64,000 nucleotides of DNA from Shewanella insulae (GCF_009831655.1 NZ_WRPA01000002.1:276559-340558); one strand, 5' to 3'; shown: positions 38,801-51,826, counted from the stretch's first letter. Notes: generated from the sequence alone by a model not told the origin. A program made the numbers and translations.

Positions 38801-39060
38801 CCTTTCCTGTTTGTTTTTGCAGCAGTTTGCAGGTGATTTATACAAGGCCGAGCCTGTGTCGTGTAGTGATTCTACACAAACTGGCGATAACGCAGTAGAA
38901 ATGGCCTACAAACGCTGCCCAAAGGGTTCATCTAAACGCGCCCTGCCCTATGTTGTTCACAATTCACATAGTGCACTATGCTTCAACGCTCACGCCTAGC
39001 GCATAACGCGTTTAAATTGAACAAAAATAAAACCAGAAAGATAAACAGACCCTAGCAAAC
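38776..39060. repeat. Direct repeats CTAGCAAAC flanking the element
   Basis: CTAGCAAAC occurs at 38776-38784 and again at 39052-39060, on the two sides of the miniature element. These may be part of the target duplication or chance copies. The inner ends are bordered by CTAG on both sides. Confidence 0.4.
38787..39055. mobile_element. MITE-like element, 269 bp, with terminal inverted repeats
   Basis: The left end CTAGGGCCTGTTGACCTTTC and the reversed right end CTAGGGTCTGTTTATCTTTC are inverted repeats differing at three of 20 positions, and both ends carry the CTAG that fits the IS5-group target pattern. No transposase is encoded. The interior contains the perfect palindrome CATAGTGCACTATG and the hairpin GTGTAG-N5-CTACAC. 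It is probably a non-autonomous element moved by an IS5-type transposase. Confidence 0.7.
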
Positions 39061-39095
39061 AAGAAAGTTTGCACTATCACGCGATGACAAGGCGG

Positions 39096-42000
39096 CTATT
39101 GAGACTGAATATAGAGATATTTCTCGAACTCATCTATGCCCATCGGCTTGGCAAAATAGTAGCCCTGTATGACGTAACAGCCGCGGCTGAAGACCTGTTC
39201 TAACTGCTCCTGGGTCTCGACGCCTTCGGCCACCACCTTGAGCTTAAGGTTACGGGCCAGCTCTATGATACTGCTGGCGATAGCCTGATCCGCCTCGTTG
39301 TTGGCAATATCGATCAGGAAGGAGCGGTCGATCTTGAGGGTGCTCACATCGAAGCTGCGCAGATAGGCGAGCGACGAATAGCCTGTACCGAAGTCATCGA
39401 TGGCCACCTCTATACCTATCTCCCGCAGCGCCTTTAGGTGATCCTTGGCCACATGCAGCTCCTTCATCAAGACGCCTTCGGTGATCTCAAGTCCTAACAT
39501 CTTGGCCGGCATGCCAGATTCTTTGAGCGCCTGCTGTACATCTTGGATAAAATCGGGTTGTCTGAAATGCACCGCCGAGACGTTAACCGACAGCTTGAGA
39601 TCATCGCCGAAATGCTTGGCCCACTTGGCGCCCTGTATACATGCCTGGTTGATCACCCAACGATCGATATCGATGATCAGACCACAGGACTCGGCCACCC
39701 TGATAAAGATATCGGGACGTATGTAACCCTCCTTGGGATGATGCCAGCGCAGCAATGCCTCCATCCCAACCACCTTGTCGTCTTTAAGTATATCGATCTG
39801 CGGCTGGAAGTAGAGCTCAAACTCCTGTCGGTCCATCGCCCTACGCAGCTCGGCCTCCAGCTTAAGGTGATACAGGGCCTCGGCATTACGCTCGGCAGAG
39901 AAGTACTGGAAGTTACCCCGGCCCTCTTCCTTGGCATGGTACATGGCCTGATCGGCGTTCTTAATCAGCACCTCCGGCTCCTTGGCATCGTCGGGCCACA
40001 GGCTGACCCCGATACTGGTGGAGATGAAAAACTCGCGGCCATAGAGCTCGAATGGCTTCTCTATCTGGCGGATCAATGCCTCGCACAGATGATTAACTTC
40101 ATCGATATCGACCATGTCTCGCATCAGGATCACAAACTCGTCGCCACCGAAACGGCAGAGCGTATGGTTCTCACTCACACAGGACTGCAAGCGGCTGGCG
40201 GCCTCTACCAGCAAGGCGTCCCCCATGGAGTGACCATAGGAGTCGTTGACGTTCTTGAAACGATCCAGATCGAGGAAGATTAATGCCAGCTTATCCTGGG
40301 TCTGCTCGGCGCGGTGGATACACTTGGCCAGACGCGAGGCAAACAGGGAGCGATTCGGCAGGCCGGTGAGCACATCATAGTTGGCCAGACGACGTAGATC
40401 CGCCTCTGTCTGTTTACGCTCTGTGATATCGGAGAATACCGCCACATAATGGCTGATGGCGCCGCGTTCATCTCTCATGGTCGACAGGTTGAGCCACACG
40501 GGACAGATAAGCCCCTCACTACACTGAAACTCATGCTCACCGGTCCAGGTGATCCCCTGTTCCAGCAAAATGTTAATCTCATCGCTTCTGTCTTCGCTGC
40601 TGTGAACTAGCTGGGCAAAGTATCTGTCTTTCAACTCTTCGGCCGTCATCCCCAAGATGCTCTGCGCCGCCTTATTGGAGACCCTCACCCGCTCATCGGC
40701 GTCTAAGATAAGCACCCCTTCGGAGGTGTTGGCAAACGCCTGGGCCAGCAGCTTAACGTCATCTTCCAGCATTCGCTGGGTGGTGATGTCGGTGTAGATA
40801 CCGGCGACCTTCTTCACCCGGCCGCTGATCGGGTCGAACTCCAATGCACGGCCGCGCACCCGGGTCCAGCCCCAGGATTCGTCGGGGCGGCGGTAACGAT
40901 AATCCACATCCAACCTGTCATCCTGCTTGGAAAGCAGACGTTTCCAGGCGGTGAAGACCTTATCCTGGTCATCGGCAAATATGGGGAACTCCTCCATCTT
41001 GAGCTCGAAGGCATCGCCCTTGTCCGGGAAGTAGCGACCCCGGTTTTCCAACAGGAAGGTTTCGCTCTCGCTATGCCACTCCCACAACTCTGAGTCACTT
41101 CCCCGCAGTGATTGTCGCAGCCTGTCCTCGCTCTCCTTGAGCTTCTTGTTGACCCGTCTGAAGGCGCCTATCTGCTTCTGACGCAGCAGCAGGAAGTAGA
41201 GCCCCACCAGTAAGAGCGAAAGCAGCAGCAAGCCTCTGAACCAGTCGTAGTTCCACCAGTAATCCTCGACCACGAAGTTGAATGAATAAGGGGTCTGCGA
41301 CCAGACACCGTTTTCCTCACTGAGAATGTCTAAGGTGTAATGACCCTCCTTGAGACCGGAGACGTTTACCTGAGACTGGCCCATCAGCTGTAAGTACTTG
41401 CTCTCCTGAGAGGCCTTGCCGCGACGCAGACGATACTGCAGCTGAAACGGAATGTCGGTCAGATAGTCGAGGCTGGTCAGCTGGAAACTGATAAGGCGCG
41501 CACCGGGTTCGATCAACATGCCCGCCTCAGGTACCAGCTTGGTTTCGGTGTTGTCCTCATAGAATACAGAGACAGACTCCATCATGATGCCATCTTCCGC
41601 CAGGCGATTACGCATCTGAGGCACATCCACCAGGGAAACCCCATCTGGGCTACCGACAAACAGTCCGGTACCGGGTTGATAGAAGGAGGCGCCATCGTTG
41701 AGCTCGTGGCTGATAAGCCCATCTTGCTTCTCAATAACCGTGATCCCACCTGTGGTGAGATCTTGCCTCACCAGAGAGTTGGCACAGCCGAGCACACGAT
41801 AGCCGGGGAGCTGCTCGATGAAATAGACAGAGCTACACTCCACCTGCCAGTTGTCGGTGAGAAAATAGGTCAGTCCCGTCTTGGGGTGATATTCCACTAG
41901 GCCCTTGGGAGAGGTACCCAACCAGAGCACACCAGAATCCACTTCCTTGATATAACTGACATCGATAGATATATGGTCATCGGCAAAGATATCGATGCGG

Positions 42001-43550
42001 GAATAGAAGCGCCCCTTGCTATCGATATAACCAAATAGATTTTCGCCGCCGATCCACAGCTTGCCATCGGCCGCACGGTAAATTGAACGCAGCGGGATTT
42101 GATGCAAGGTGCCATCTACCCCCTTGACCTGCATACGGCTCGGCTCCAGGCTGCCCTTGTCCCAGTAAAACAGACCAGTTGCGGTAACAAACCACCAGCG
42201 AGAGGTGATCAAGGGGTCCTTATAGCTGAAATAGACCATCTTATTTTCGAGCGAGGTGCGCCCACCTGTAAACTCGTTGAAGCGCTGCATCTCACGCGTT
42301 TGCCTGTCATAGACAAATAAGCCATTAGTGGTGCCAACCAACAGGCGCTGCGGGTCAAGCTCACTCACCGTATAGACGCTATCGTTGACTTCCATCTCAT
42401 CGGGCAGATAGGTCTGACTCTTCTGGGCCATTCGTTCGACCTCGATAAGGCCCTTATCTGTACCTAGCCAAAGATAATTTTGGTCGGCAAAGATACTCCA
42501 TATCATCTCATCGCTCAGGCGGTAGGGGGCATTGCGCGTAAAATTATCCAGCACGAAATCGGGATCGTCGGCGATGATCGCCAGACCGTCTCCCGAACCA
42601 CCGACCCAGACCAAGTCGTTGTCATCCACCGCCAGATCGTAGATATAATCCAGATCCGCCGCCAACTTAAGCTCATTGGTGAAGCGTTTAATCTCCAGGG
42701 TGTCTGGGTTCCATTTGATCAGGCCTTCTCGCCCCGACAGCCAGAGAAAACCTAGCTTGTCCTGAGCCATCTGAGTGACATAGAAGGGGATCTGCTCCAC
42801 CTTCTCCAGAGTCAGGGAGTCGGGATAGACACGATACAAGCCATTGCTCGAGCCCAGCCACAAGCGCCCCGCCCTGTCTTCGAACAGGCTCTTGATCTGT
42901 CCCTGTTCCTCGCTCCAAGGAAAGAGGCCTCTGAGCATACCTAGGCTGTCTCTGAGCTGTAACTCATAACTCTTACCCACTATCAGCTGGGCATCGCCAA
43001 ATTGCGACAACACAAACCAGGGCATATCGGGATCGCTTGGCAGGGCGCTGATGAAGGTAAGCGACATCGCCTCATAGTCGAGCCGATACAGTTCGCCAAA
43101 ATAGCTGAGCAGCACATAGCTACCATCTTTTTGCCGGGTGACCGCCTGTAGTCCGCTGGGATTAAACTCGGGAAACAGTGCCGGCCCCCCCAGCTGAACG
43201 AACTCATCTTTGACTATGTCATACAGGTAAGTGTTGGCGTAGCTGCTGACCAAGAGATGTTGCTTGCTTAGAGACTCGGCAAGGTAGATATACTCATCGG
43301 AGAGACGAATATGATTGGCGTCTTTATCTATGCGCCGGGCCTTGGTATCGCTGATGCGGTAAAGTCCCTGCTCGGTGGAGAGCCAGGTATAACCGTATTC
43401 GTCGAAGCTGATATCGTTTACCGTGGCATTGTTAAGGCCATCCCGAGCACTAAAGACCCTCTGCACCAGATCGCCTGCCACGCTCGGAAAGGTAAAACCG
43501 AACATCAGCACGAAAAGGCTTAGTAAACGTAACGCCTTGGCAAAGCTCAT
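39096..43550 (-). CDS. Propeller-sensor PAS-GGDEF-EAL protein
   Basis: Giant membrane signalling protein of 1484 residues. It has a signal peptide (SLFVLMFGFTFPSVA), then two-component-regulator propeller repeats to about residue 680 (WLSTEQGLYR, WLGSSNGLYRV, WVGGSGDGL, WLGTDKGLIEV). A Y_Y_Y-like domain follows, and a transmembrane helix near 765-785. The cytoplasmic part has two PAS domains, a GGDEF domain (RFGGDEFVILM near 1133) and an EAL domain (GMEALLRW near 1262, DDFGTGYSSL). Both motifs are intact, so both synthesis and breakdown of cyclic di-GMP are possible. The ATG at 43550 is chosen; an in-frame start at 43580 adds ten residues. Confidence 0.92.
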   Translation of the reverse strand: MSFAKALRLLSLFVLMFGFTFPSVAGDLVQRVFSARDGLNNATVNDISFDEYGYTWLSTEQGLYRISDTKARRIDKDANHIRLSDEYIYLAESLSKQHLLVSSYANTYLYDIVKDEFVQLGGPALFPEFNPSGLQAVTRQKDGSYVLLSYFGELYRLDYEAMSLTFISALPSDPDMPWFVLSQFGDAQLIVGKSYELQLRDSLGMLRGLFPWSEEQGQIKSLFEDRAGRLWLGSSNGLYRVYPDSLTLEKVEQIPFYVTQMAQDKLGFLWLSGREGLIKWNPDTLEIKRFTNELKLAADLDYIYDLAVDDNDLVWVGGSGDGLAIIADDPDFVLDNFTRNAPYRLSDEMIWSIFADQNYLWLGTDKGLIEVERMAQKSQTYLPDEMEVNDSVYTVSELDPQRLLVGTTNGLFVYDRQTREMQRFNEFTGGRTSLENKMVYFSYKDPLITSRWWFVTATGLFYWDKGSLEPSRMQVKGVDGTLHQIPLRSIYRAADGKLWIGGENLFGYIDSKGRFYSRIDIFADDHISIDVSYIKEVDSGVLWLGTSPKGLVEYHPKTGLTYFLTDNWQVECSSVYFIEQLPGYRVLGCANSLVRQDLTTGGITVIEKQDGLISHELNDGASFYQPGTGLFVGSPDGVSLVDVPQMRNRLAEDGIMMESVSVFYEDNTETKLVPEAGMLIEPGARLISFQLTSLDYLTDIPFQLQYRLRRGKASQESKYLQLMGQSQVNVSGLKEGHYTLDILSEENGVWSQTPYSFNFVVEDYWWNYDWFRGLLLLSLLLVGLYFLLLRQKQIGAFRRVNKKLKESEDRLRQSLRGSDSELWEWHSESETFLLENRGRYFPDKGDAFELKMEEFPIFADDQDKVFTAWKRLLSKQDDRLDVDYRYRRPDESWGWTRVRGRALEFDPISGRVKKVAGIYTDITTQRMLEDDVKLLAQAFANTSEGVLILDADERVRVSNKAAQSILGMTAEELKDRYFAQLVHSSEDRSDEINILLEQGITWTGEHEFQCSEGLICPVWLNLSTMRDERGAISHYVAVFSDITERKQTEADLRRLANYDVLTGLPNRSLFASRLAKCIHRAEQTQDKLALIFLDLDRFKNVNDSYGHSMGDALLVEAASRLQSCVSENHTLCRFGGDEFVILMRDMVDIDEVNHLCEALIRQIEKPFELYGREFFISTSIGVSLWPDDAKEPEVLIKNADQAMYHAKEEGRGNFQYFSAERNAEALYHLKLEAELRRAMDRQEFELYFQPQIDILKDDKVVGMEALLRWHHPKEGYIRPDIFIRVAESCGLIIDIDRWVINQACIQGAKWAKHFGDDLKLSVNVSAVHFRQPDFIQDVQQALKESGMPAKMLGLEITEGVLMKELHVAKDHLKALREIGIEVAIDDFGTGYSSLAYLRSFDVSTLKIDRSFLIDIANNEADQAIASSIIELARNLKLKVVAEGVETQEQLEQVFSRGCYVIQGYYFAKPMGIDEFEKYLYIQSQ

Positions 43551-43647
43551 AGAGGATCCCATCTCAGACAAACAGCACAACGAGGTTCGGGCATAGCGCG
43601 GAAAACTTATAATTGTTACAAAAATATAATATATAAGTTAGCCAACC

Positions 43648-43677
43648 AAAAAAAAAGCGCTCAATGAGCGCTTTTTC
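43648..43677 (-). terminator. Terminator of lpdA
   Basis: AAAAAAGCGCTCA pairs with TGAGCGCTTTTT; on the minus strand it follows the lpdA stop by 16 bases and ends in a T-run. Confidence 0.85.
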
Positions 43678-43692
43678 TGATTTGAGAAGGAA

Positions 43693-45120
43693 TTACTTTT
43701 TCTTCTTTGCCTTAGGGTTTGGCAGATCGGTAATTGAACCTTCGTAGATCTCAGCCGCAAGACCGACAGACTCATGTAACGTCGGGTGAGCATGAACAGT
43801 TAGCGCCAGATCTTCGGCATCACAGCCCATCTCGATGGCTAAGCCGATCTCGCCTAGTAGTTCACCACCGTTAACACCCACGATGGCACCACCGATCACA
43901 CGATGAGTTTCCTTGTCGAAGATCAGCTTAGTCATACCGTCTGAACAGTCAGAGGCGATAGCACGACCACTTGCAGCCCATGGGAAGGTTGCCGTTTCGT
44001 AGGCAATGCCTTGCTCTTTAGCTTCTTTCTCGGTCAGACCAACCCAAGCCACTTCAGGATCTGTGTAGGCGATTGATGGGATCACCTTAGGATCGAAGTA
44101 ATGCTTCATGCCCGCAATCACCTCGGCAGCAACGTGGCCTTCATGCACGCCTTTGTGCGCCAGCATTGGCTGGCCCACTATGTCACCGATTGCATAGATG
44201 TGTGGCACATTGGTGCGCATCTGCTTGTCGACATTGATGAAGCCGCGCTCATCGATGTTTACGCCAGCCTTGTCGGCGTCGATCAGCTTACCGTTTGGCG
44301 TACGGCCGATGGCAACCAATACGGCGTCATAGCGTACTGGCTCGGTCGGTGCCTTCTTGCCTTCCATAGAAACATAGATACCGTCTTCTTTCGCTTCAAC
44401 GGCAGTCACCTTGGTCTCTAGGATCAGGTTGAACTTCTTCTTGATCTTCTTGGTGTAGACACGAACGATATCTTTATCGGCAGCAGGGATCACCTGGTCG
44501 AACATCTCAACCACGTCGATCTCACTTCCTAGTGACGAGTACACAGTACCCATCTCAAGACCGATAATACCGCCGCCCATTACCAGCAACTTGCCAGGAA
44601 CTTCTTTCAGCTCAAGTGCATCGGTCGAATCCCAGATACGTGGATCTTCATGAGGAATGAAAGGCAGTTGAATTGGGCGAGAACCCGCAGCAATGATCGC
44701 CTGCTCGAAGTGAACCACTTTCACGCCATCTTCACCGGCGACTTCGATGGTGTTTGGACCGGTAAACTTACCCAGACCGTTAACCACGTTCACTTTACGC
44801 ATCTTAGACATGCCGCCAAGACCGCCAGTCAGCTGGCTAATAACACTCTGCTTAAACTCACGTAGCTTATCGAGATCGATCTGTGGCTCGCCAAATACCA
44901 CACCGTGGCTAGAGATGGCCTTAGCTTCTTCAATCACTTTCGACACGTGCAGCAGTGCCTTAGATGGGATACAACCCACGTTCAGACACACACCACCTAG
45001 GGTGCTGAAACGTTCTACGATAACGGTCTCCAGACCTAAGTCGGCAGCACGGAATGCTGCTGAATAACCTGCAGGGCCTGCACCTAAAACCACTACCTGA
45101 GTTTTGATTTCGTTACTCAT
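43693..45120 (-). CDS. lpdA: Dihydrolipoyl dehydrogenase (E3)
   Basis: Flavoprotein that reoxidises dihydrolipoyl groups of the pyruvate and 2-oxoglutarate dehydrogenase complexes. The 475 residues show the FAD loop GAGPAGYSAA, the redox-active C45-x4-C50 (GGVCLNVGCIPS), the NAD loop GGGIIGLEMG, and the catalytic HAHPTLHES near the C-terminus. The tail is a short lysine-rich end. It is last in the pdhR-aceE-aceF-lpdA order; a hairpin lies between it and aceF. Confidence 0.97.
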   Translation of the reverse strand: MSNEIKTQVVVLGAGPAGYSAAFRAADLGLETVIVERFSTLGGVCLNVGCIPSKALLHVSKVIEEAKAISSHGVVFGEPQIDLDKLREFKQSVISQLTGGLGGMSKMRKVNVVNGLGKFTGPNTIEVAGEDGVKVVHFEQAIIAAGSRPIQLPFIPHEDPRIWDSTDALELKEVPGKLLVMGGGIIGLEMGTVYSSLGSEIDVVEMFDQVIPAADKDIVRVYTKKIKKKFNLILETKVTAVEAKEDGIYVSMEGKKAPTEPVRYDAVLVAIGRTPNGKLIDADKAGVNIDERGFINVDKQMRTNVPHIYAIGDIVGQPMLAHKGVHEGHVAAEVIAGMKHYFDPKVIPSIAYTDPEVAWVGLTEKEAKEQGIAYETATFPWAASGRAIASDCSDGMTKLIFDKETHRVIGGAIVGVNGGELLGEIGLAIEMGCDAEDLALTVHAHPTLHESVGLAAEIYEGSITDLPNPKAKKKK

Positions 45121-45241
45121 GTTTTCCTCTATTCTTTCTCATTGTGTTGGGAGGAATTCCGGCCCAACCCATTATGACGCCAGCTTTTTGAACGTTAGTT
45201 CTTGTAAGGTGGCCGCATTTTAACCTTTCAAGGAGTTAAAC

Positions 45242-45266
45242 AAAAGGCTACTCATGTTGAGTAGCC
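45242..45266 (-). terminator. Partial terminator between aceF and lpdA
   Basis: GGCTACTCA pairs with TGAGTAGCC around TGT; on the minus strand it is followed by TTTTG. The T-run of four is short, so partial termination with a separate lpdA promoter, or read-through, is likely. Confidence 0.6.
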
Positions 45267-45273
45267 TTCATCA

Positions 45274-47235
45274 TTACAAAATAAGTGTGCGTATGTCGGA
45301 CAGCATACTTGACAGGGTCACGCTGAAGCGTGCCGCCATGGCGCCATCGATCACACGGTGGTCGTAAGATAAAGAGAGCGGCAACATTAACTTAGGTTCG
45401 AACTCTTTACCATTCCACTTAGGTTTAATTTCAGACTTGGAAACCCCTAAGATCGCCACGTCAGGGTAGTTGACGATAGGCGTAAATGCCGTACCGCCTA
45501 TGCCACCCAGACTAGAGATGGTGAAACAGCTGCCCTGCATGTCGGCCGCCTTAAGCTTGCCTTCACGTGCCTTAACCGAGATCTCCATCAGCTCGGCTGA
45601 CAGCTCTATGATGCCTTTCTTGTCGACGTCACGCACCACAGGCACTACCAGGCCGTTTGGCGTATCGACCGCCACACCAATGTGGTAGTACTTCTTCTTG
45701 ATCAGTGACTCACCGTCGGCACTCAGGCTGGCGTTAAACACCGGGAACTGCTGCAGTGTCTTGGCAACCGCCTTCATCATGAAGACCAGAGGAGTGATCT
45801 TCACGCCAGACTTCTGCTTAGCCGCAAGCTCATTTTGCTGCTTACGGAAGGCTTCCATCTCCGTGATGTCCGCTTCATCGAACTGAGTCACGTGTGGAAT
45901 GGTAACCCAGTTACGGTGCAGGTTAGGTCCAGAGATCTTCTGGATACGGCTCAGCGGCACCTCTTCCACTTCACCAAACTTAGCGAAATCAACCTTAGGC
46001 GCAGCAATCACCTGCAGACCACCTTCACCGGCGCCCACGCTAGTGGCCGCAGAGGCTTTAGGACGAGACATCTCATACTTGATAAAGGCCTGAACGTCTT
46101 CCTTCAGAATACGTCCCTTACGGCCACTACCCGTTACCTGTGTCAGATCTGCACCAAACTCACGGGCCATACGGCGAACCGCTGGCGAGGCGTGCACGGC
46201 ACCTGTAGCAGGCTTACTACCGGCACTCGGATGATGTGGCACTGGCGGCTTCGCCGCAGGTGCAGGCGCACTGGCTTGTGCGGCAGGCTCGGGAGCAGCA
46301 GCTGCCGGAGCAGGAGCCGCCGCTGGGGCGCTCGACTGTGTTTCTATGGTCGCGATGACGCTGCCTTGAGATACCTTGTCGCCCACCTTAACGGTTACAG
46401 AAACCAGCTTACCGGCAAACGGTGCTGGTACTTCCATGGTGGCCTTGTCGGTTTCTAGGGTGATCAGGCCTTGGTCGGCCTCGATCACATCACCGGCAGC
46501 AACCAAGACCTCGATAACATCGACGTCAGACGCGTCGCCGATATCGGGTACGCTAATCTCTTTCACTTCGATGCTGGCAGCTGTCGCTGGCGCAGCTTCT
46601 GCTACAGGCGCGCTCGCCGCAGGGGCTGCTGTCGGTGCAGGAGCCGCGGCTTCACCGCCGCTCACCTCAAGCATCAATACCAGAGATCCTTGAGAGACCT
46701 TGTCGCCAACGGCCACTTTCATCTCTTTCACCACGCCCGCAGCCGGAGCTGGAACTTCCATGGTTGCCTTGTCGGTTTCAAGGGTGATAAGCCCTGTGTC
46801 GACATCTATGCTGTCGCCCACGGCCACCAGCACCTCGATAACGTCGACATCTGAGGCATCACCGATATCTGGTACTGTCACTTCGATGACTTGTGCAGAC
46901 GCTGGCGCAGCGGCAACTGGTGCGGTCTCTACTGGCGCAGCCGGAGCCGCTGCAGAAGTCGCTTCGGTTGCTGGTGCAGGCTCGGCAGCTTGCGCCTCAC
47001 CCGCTTCCATCATTGCGATAAGTGTGCCTTCAGACACGGTATCGCCCACGGCGACCTTGATCTCGGCAAGTTTACCGGCGAAAGGCGCAGGAATATCCAT
47101 GGTCGCCTTGTCGCTTTCAACGGTAATGATCGATTCTTCGGCGGCCAGAGTATCGCCCGCCGCAGCACAGATCTCGATAACCTGTACTTCATCCCCACCG
47201 ATATCGGGGACTAAAACTTCTTTTAATTCAGCCAT
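45274..47235 (-). CDS. aceF: Pyruvate dehydrogenase E2, dihydrolipoamide acetyltransferase
   Basis: Core subunit of the pyruvate dehydrogenase complex that transfers the acetyl group to CoA. The 653 residues hold three lipoyl domains with lipoylated K43, K156 and K264 in ESDKATM or ETDKATM, separated by Ala/Pro-rich linkers. A peripheral subunit-binding domain ([16 protein letters not shown]) follows, then the catalytic domain with DHRVIDGA near the C-terminus. Eleven bases separate it from aceE. Confidence 0.98.
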   Translation of the reverse strand: MAELKEVLVPDIGGDEVQVIEICAAAGDTLAAEESIITVESDKATMDIPAPFAGKLAEIKVAVGDTVSEGTLIAMMEAGEAQAAEPAPATEATSAAAPAAPVETAPVAAAPASAQVIEVTVPDIGDASDVDVIEVLVAVGDSIDVDTGLITLETDKATMEVPAPAAGVVKEMKVAVGDKVSQGSLVLMLEVSGGEAAAPAPTAAPAASAPVAEAAPATAASIEVKEISVPDIGDASDVDVIEVLVAAGDVIEADQGLITLETDKATMEVPAPFAGKLVSVTVKVGDKVSQGSVIATIETQSSAPAAAPAPAAAAPEPAAQASAPAPAAKPPVPHHPSAGSKPATGAVHASPAVRRMAREFGADLTQVTGSGRKGRILKEDVQAFIKYEMSRPKASAATSVGAGEGGLQVIAAPKVDFAKFGEVEEVPLSRIQKISGPNLHRNWVTIPHVTQFDEADITEMEAFRKQQNELAAKQKSGVKITPLVFMMKAVAKTLQQFPVFNASLSADGESLIKKKYYHIGVAVDTPNGLVVPVVRDVDKKGIIELSAELMEISVKAREGKLKAADMQGSCFTISSLGGIGGTAFTPIVNYPDVAILGVSKSEIKPKWNGKEFEPKLMLPLSLSYDHRVIDGAMAARFSVTLSSMLSDIRTLIL

Positions 47236-47246
47236 TCTCTATCCCC

Positions 47247-49913
<2,667 letters not shown>

Positions 49914-49983
49914 TTCGCAGTCCTTCCCTATATACATTAATTGTATGAATTGAATAATAAAAAGTGGCGACTAGACAGACTGC

Positions 49984-50736
49984 CTATGCGCCACTCTTCA
50001 ATCGGCGCAGACTACGCTGCAACCGGCTATCTTCTTCCCTCACAGACAACATCACTTCCTCAATGTAGCTTAGATGCTCGTTTGAGGCTTCTCTTGCTGC
50101 TTCAGGGTCACGACGCACGATGGCGGCAAGAAGATCTTGCCTATGCTCGTTTGCCATCTTAGAGGCATCAGCTCTGCGCTTTAGCAACTCTAAGTTTTGC
50201 GCCACATTCTCATGTAGCACTGGAGATAAACTCAGTACCAAGTGCAGCATAGCCACGTTGTGTGAGGCTTCCGCAATGGCGCGATAAAAGCACACGATCG
50301 CCTCAGCTTTCGCCTCAATGTCAGACGCAGCTTCTACCGCTTGGATTTTTTCTTTGATGTTTTGCATGTCGGCATCGGTACCCCGAAGCGCCGCAAAATA
50401 AGCCATCATGCCTTCAGTGGCGTGACGAAACTCGAGGAGATCATATTGACTCTCGGAATCGCTGTGCATCAGCTCCACAATAGGATCGGCAAGGCTCTGC
50501 CAAAGTTGCTCTTTGACATAGGTACCACCGCCTTGACGACGCAGCAGCAGGCCTTTTGCTTCTAACTTTTGAATTGCTTCACGAAGAGATGGTCGAGAGA
50601 CTTCGAATTGCAGTGCCAATTCACGCTCTGGTGGTAACTTCTGACCCGGTTGCAGACTCCCCTCTAGGATCATCTGCTCCAGCTGATTCATGATCACGTC
50701 AGAAATTTTTGGCTGGTTGATTTTGCTATAAGCCAT
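49984..50736 (-). CDS. pdhR: Pyruvate dehydrogenase complex regulator PdhR
   Basis: GntR-family repressor (FadR subfamily) of 250 residues that responds to pyruvate. The winged HTH has PGQKLPPERELALQFEVSRP and SLREAIQKLEAKGLLLRRQG; the C-terminal half is the all-alpha ligand domain. It begins the pdhR-aceE-aceF-lpdA block. A perfect operator sits 22 bases upstream of its start. Confidence 0.97.
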   Translation of the reverse strand: MAYSKINQPKISDVIMNQLEQMILEGSLQPGQKLPPERELALQFEVSRPSLREAIQKLEAKGLLLRRQGGGTYVKEQLWQSLADPIVELMHSDSESQYDLLEFRHATEGMMAYFAALRGTDADMQNIKEKIQAVEAASDIEAKAEAIVCFYRAIAEASHNVAMLHLVLSLSPVLHENVAQNLELLKRRADASKMANEHRQDLLAAIVRRDPEAAREASNEHLSYIEEVMLSVREEDSRLQRSLRRLKSGA

Positions 50737-50758
50737 ATGGCCCTCAGCTCCTATTGTA

Positions 50759-50775
50759 AATTGGTCTTACCAATT
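50759..50775 (-). promoter_or_regulatory. PdhR operator
   Basis: AATTGGTCTTACCAATT is a near-perfect palindrome matching the known PdhR consensus ATTGGTNNNACCAAT. It lies 22 bases from the pdhR start codon, where it would block transcription in the absence of pyruvate. A possible -10, TACAAT, directly adjoins it on the minus strand. Confidence 0.93.
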
Positions 50776-50974
50776 TAATTGACTGAGCGCACTTTATCAA
50801 ATCACATTTCAGATGTCCAGTTCGTGATCTGCTTCATGTAAACTCACGATTTGTGAGAATAGCTTATATTTATGACTAAGGGGTCTGACCATTGCACCAG
50901 ACCCTCAGGGCTAGCCTTGAGTAGAGGAAACTAGACGAGTAAACCACAAAATAACCACCGGCTTCACCAAGCTC
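50776..50974. other. Intergenic region between pdhR and ampE
   Basis: 199 bases with no gene. An inverted repeat GGGTCTG / CAGACCC lies at 50881-50904 without a T-run, and a near-palindrome (CTCAGGGCTAGCCTTGAG) follows. These could be the 3' end of the ampE transcript. Confidence 0.4.
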
Positions 50975-51826
50975 CTACACTACTACCCCGAAGATCGTCA
51001 GCAAAGAGAGACCGATCACGAGTAAGATAAAGTTTCGCTTACTCAACTGTAGCAAAGAGATGGTTGATTGGACGCAAATAGGTGCCGGGGAACTAAATTC
51101 TATGGTCTCCGCCGCCAACGCAACCTCTGAGATCACCTCCCTTGCCGGGCAACGCCAGCACAAAGCCTGTTGTCGCCAACGAGCAAATGCCAGCGAAAAA
51201 TGACCGCTGAGCACATAGCCCAGGGCGATCAGGCGGCTCGGTAGCCAGTCCAACAACATCAAGGCGGTGTCTACTAGCGGAAGCTCTACCCCTCGGCTCT
51301 TGGCATCGTCAGAGAAATAGCGCACGGTACAGTAGAGCACAGCCCCGGCTGGCCCGAAGAAGATAAGGTATAAGGCCACAGCACCATAGAAGCGGTAATT
51401 GAGCCACGCAACCGCCTGGCCAACCTTCTCACCAAGTTCCTGCTCCGATACGGCATTGAGTGAAACGTAGGGATCGAGCTCGTCGGCAAAATGATAGCAA
51501 GCCTGAGCATCGCCGCGACAAGCGGCCTGAATATATTGCTTGAAGATCTGCCGCTGTTTGAGGTGGCTAAAACAGAGAATCGACACCCCAACCCAGAGTG
51601 CGAGGCTCAACAGCCCCCAAAACATGCCGACCACAAACCAGGCCAAGATCTGCACGGCTATCGCCGGCAAGATCAGCGCGACCGCCATCATAAGATCATT
51701 GGTTAACTGCTTACGGCCAAAGAAGCTCTTGGCGTATAGAGCTAATAAGGTTTCCAGCTGCCATGCCTGGGGTAATAGCTTGAGGCGCTCTATCATGATC
51801 GCCATCAATAAGGAAAACAGTGCCAT
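50975..51826 (-). CDS. ampE: AmpE, inner-membrane protein
   Basis: Membrane protein of 283 residues with about four transmembrane helices, paired with AmpD and long linked to beta-lactamase regulation signalling; its exact activity is unsettled. The conserved start MALFSLLMAIMIERLKLLPQ matches AmpE. It lies downstream of ampD with a 63-base gap, the usual ampD-ampE order. Confidence 0.9.
   Translation of the reverse strand: MALFSLLMAIMIERLKLLPQAWQLETLLALYAKSFFGRKQLTNDLMMAVALILPAIAVQILAWFVVGMFWGLLSLALWVGVSILCFSHLKQRQIFKQYIQAACRGDAQACYHFADELDPYVSLNAVSEQELGEKVGQAVAWLNYRFYGAVALYLIFFGPAGAVLYCTVRYFSDDAKSRGVELPLVDTALMLLDWLPSRLIALGYVLSGHFSLAFARWRQQALCWRCPAREVISEVALAAETIEFSSPAPICVQSTISLLQLSKRNFILLVIGLSLLTIFGVVV

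Noticed and set aside
38754..38999. 81-codon frame across the miniature element
   Set aside because: It crosses the element boundary and has no start signal or recognisable product.
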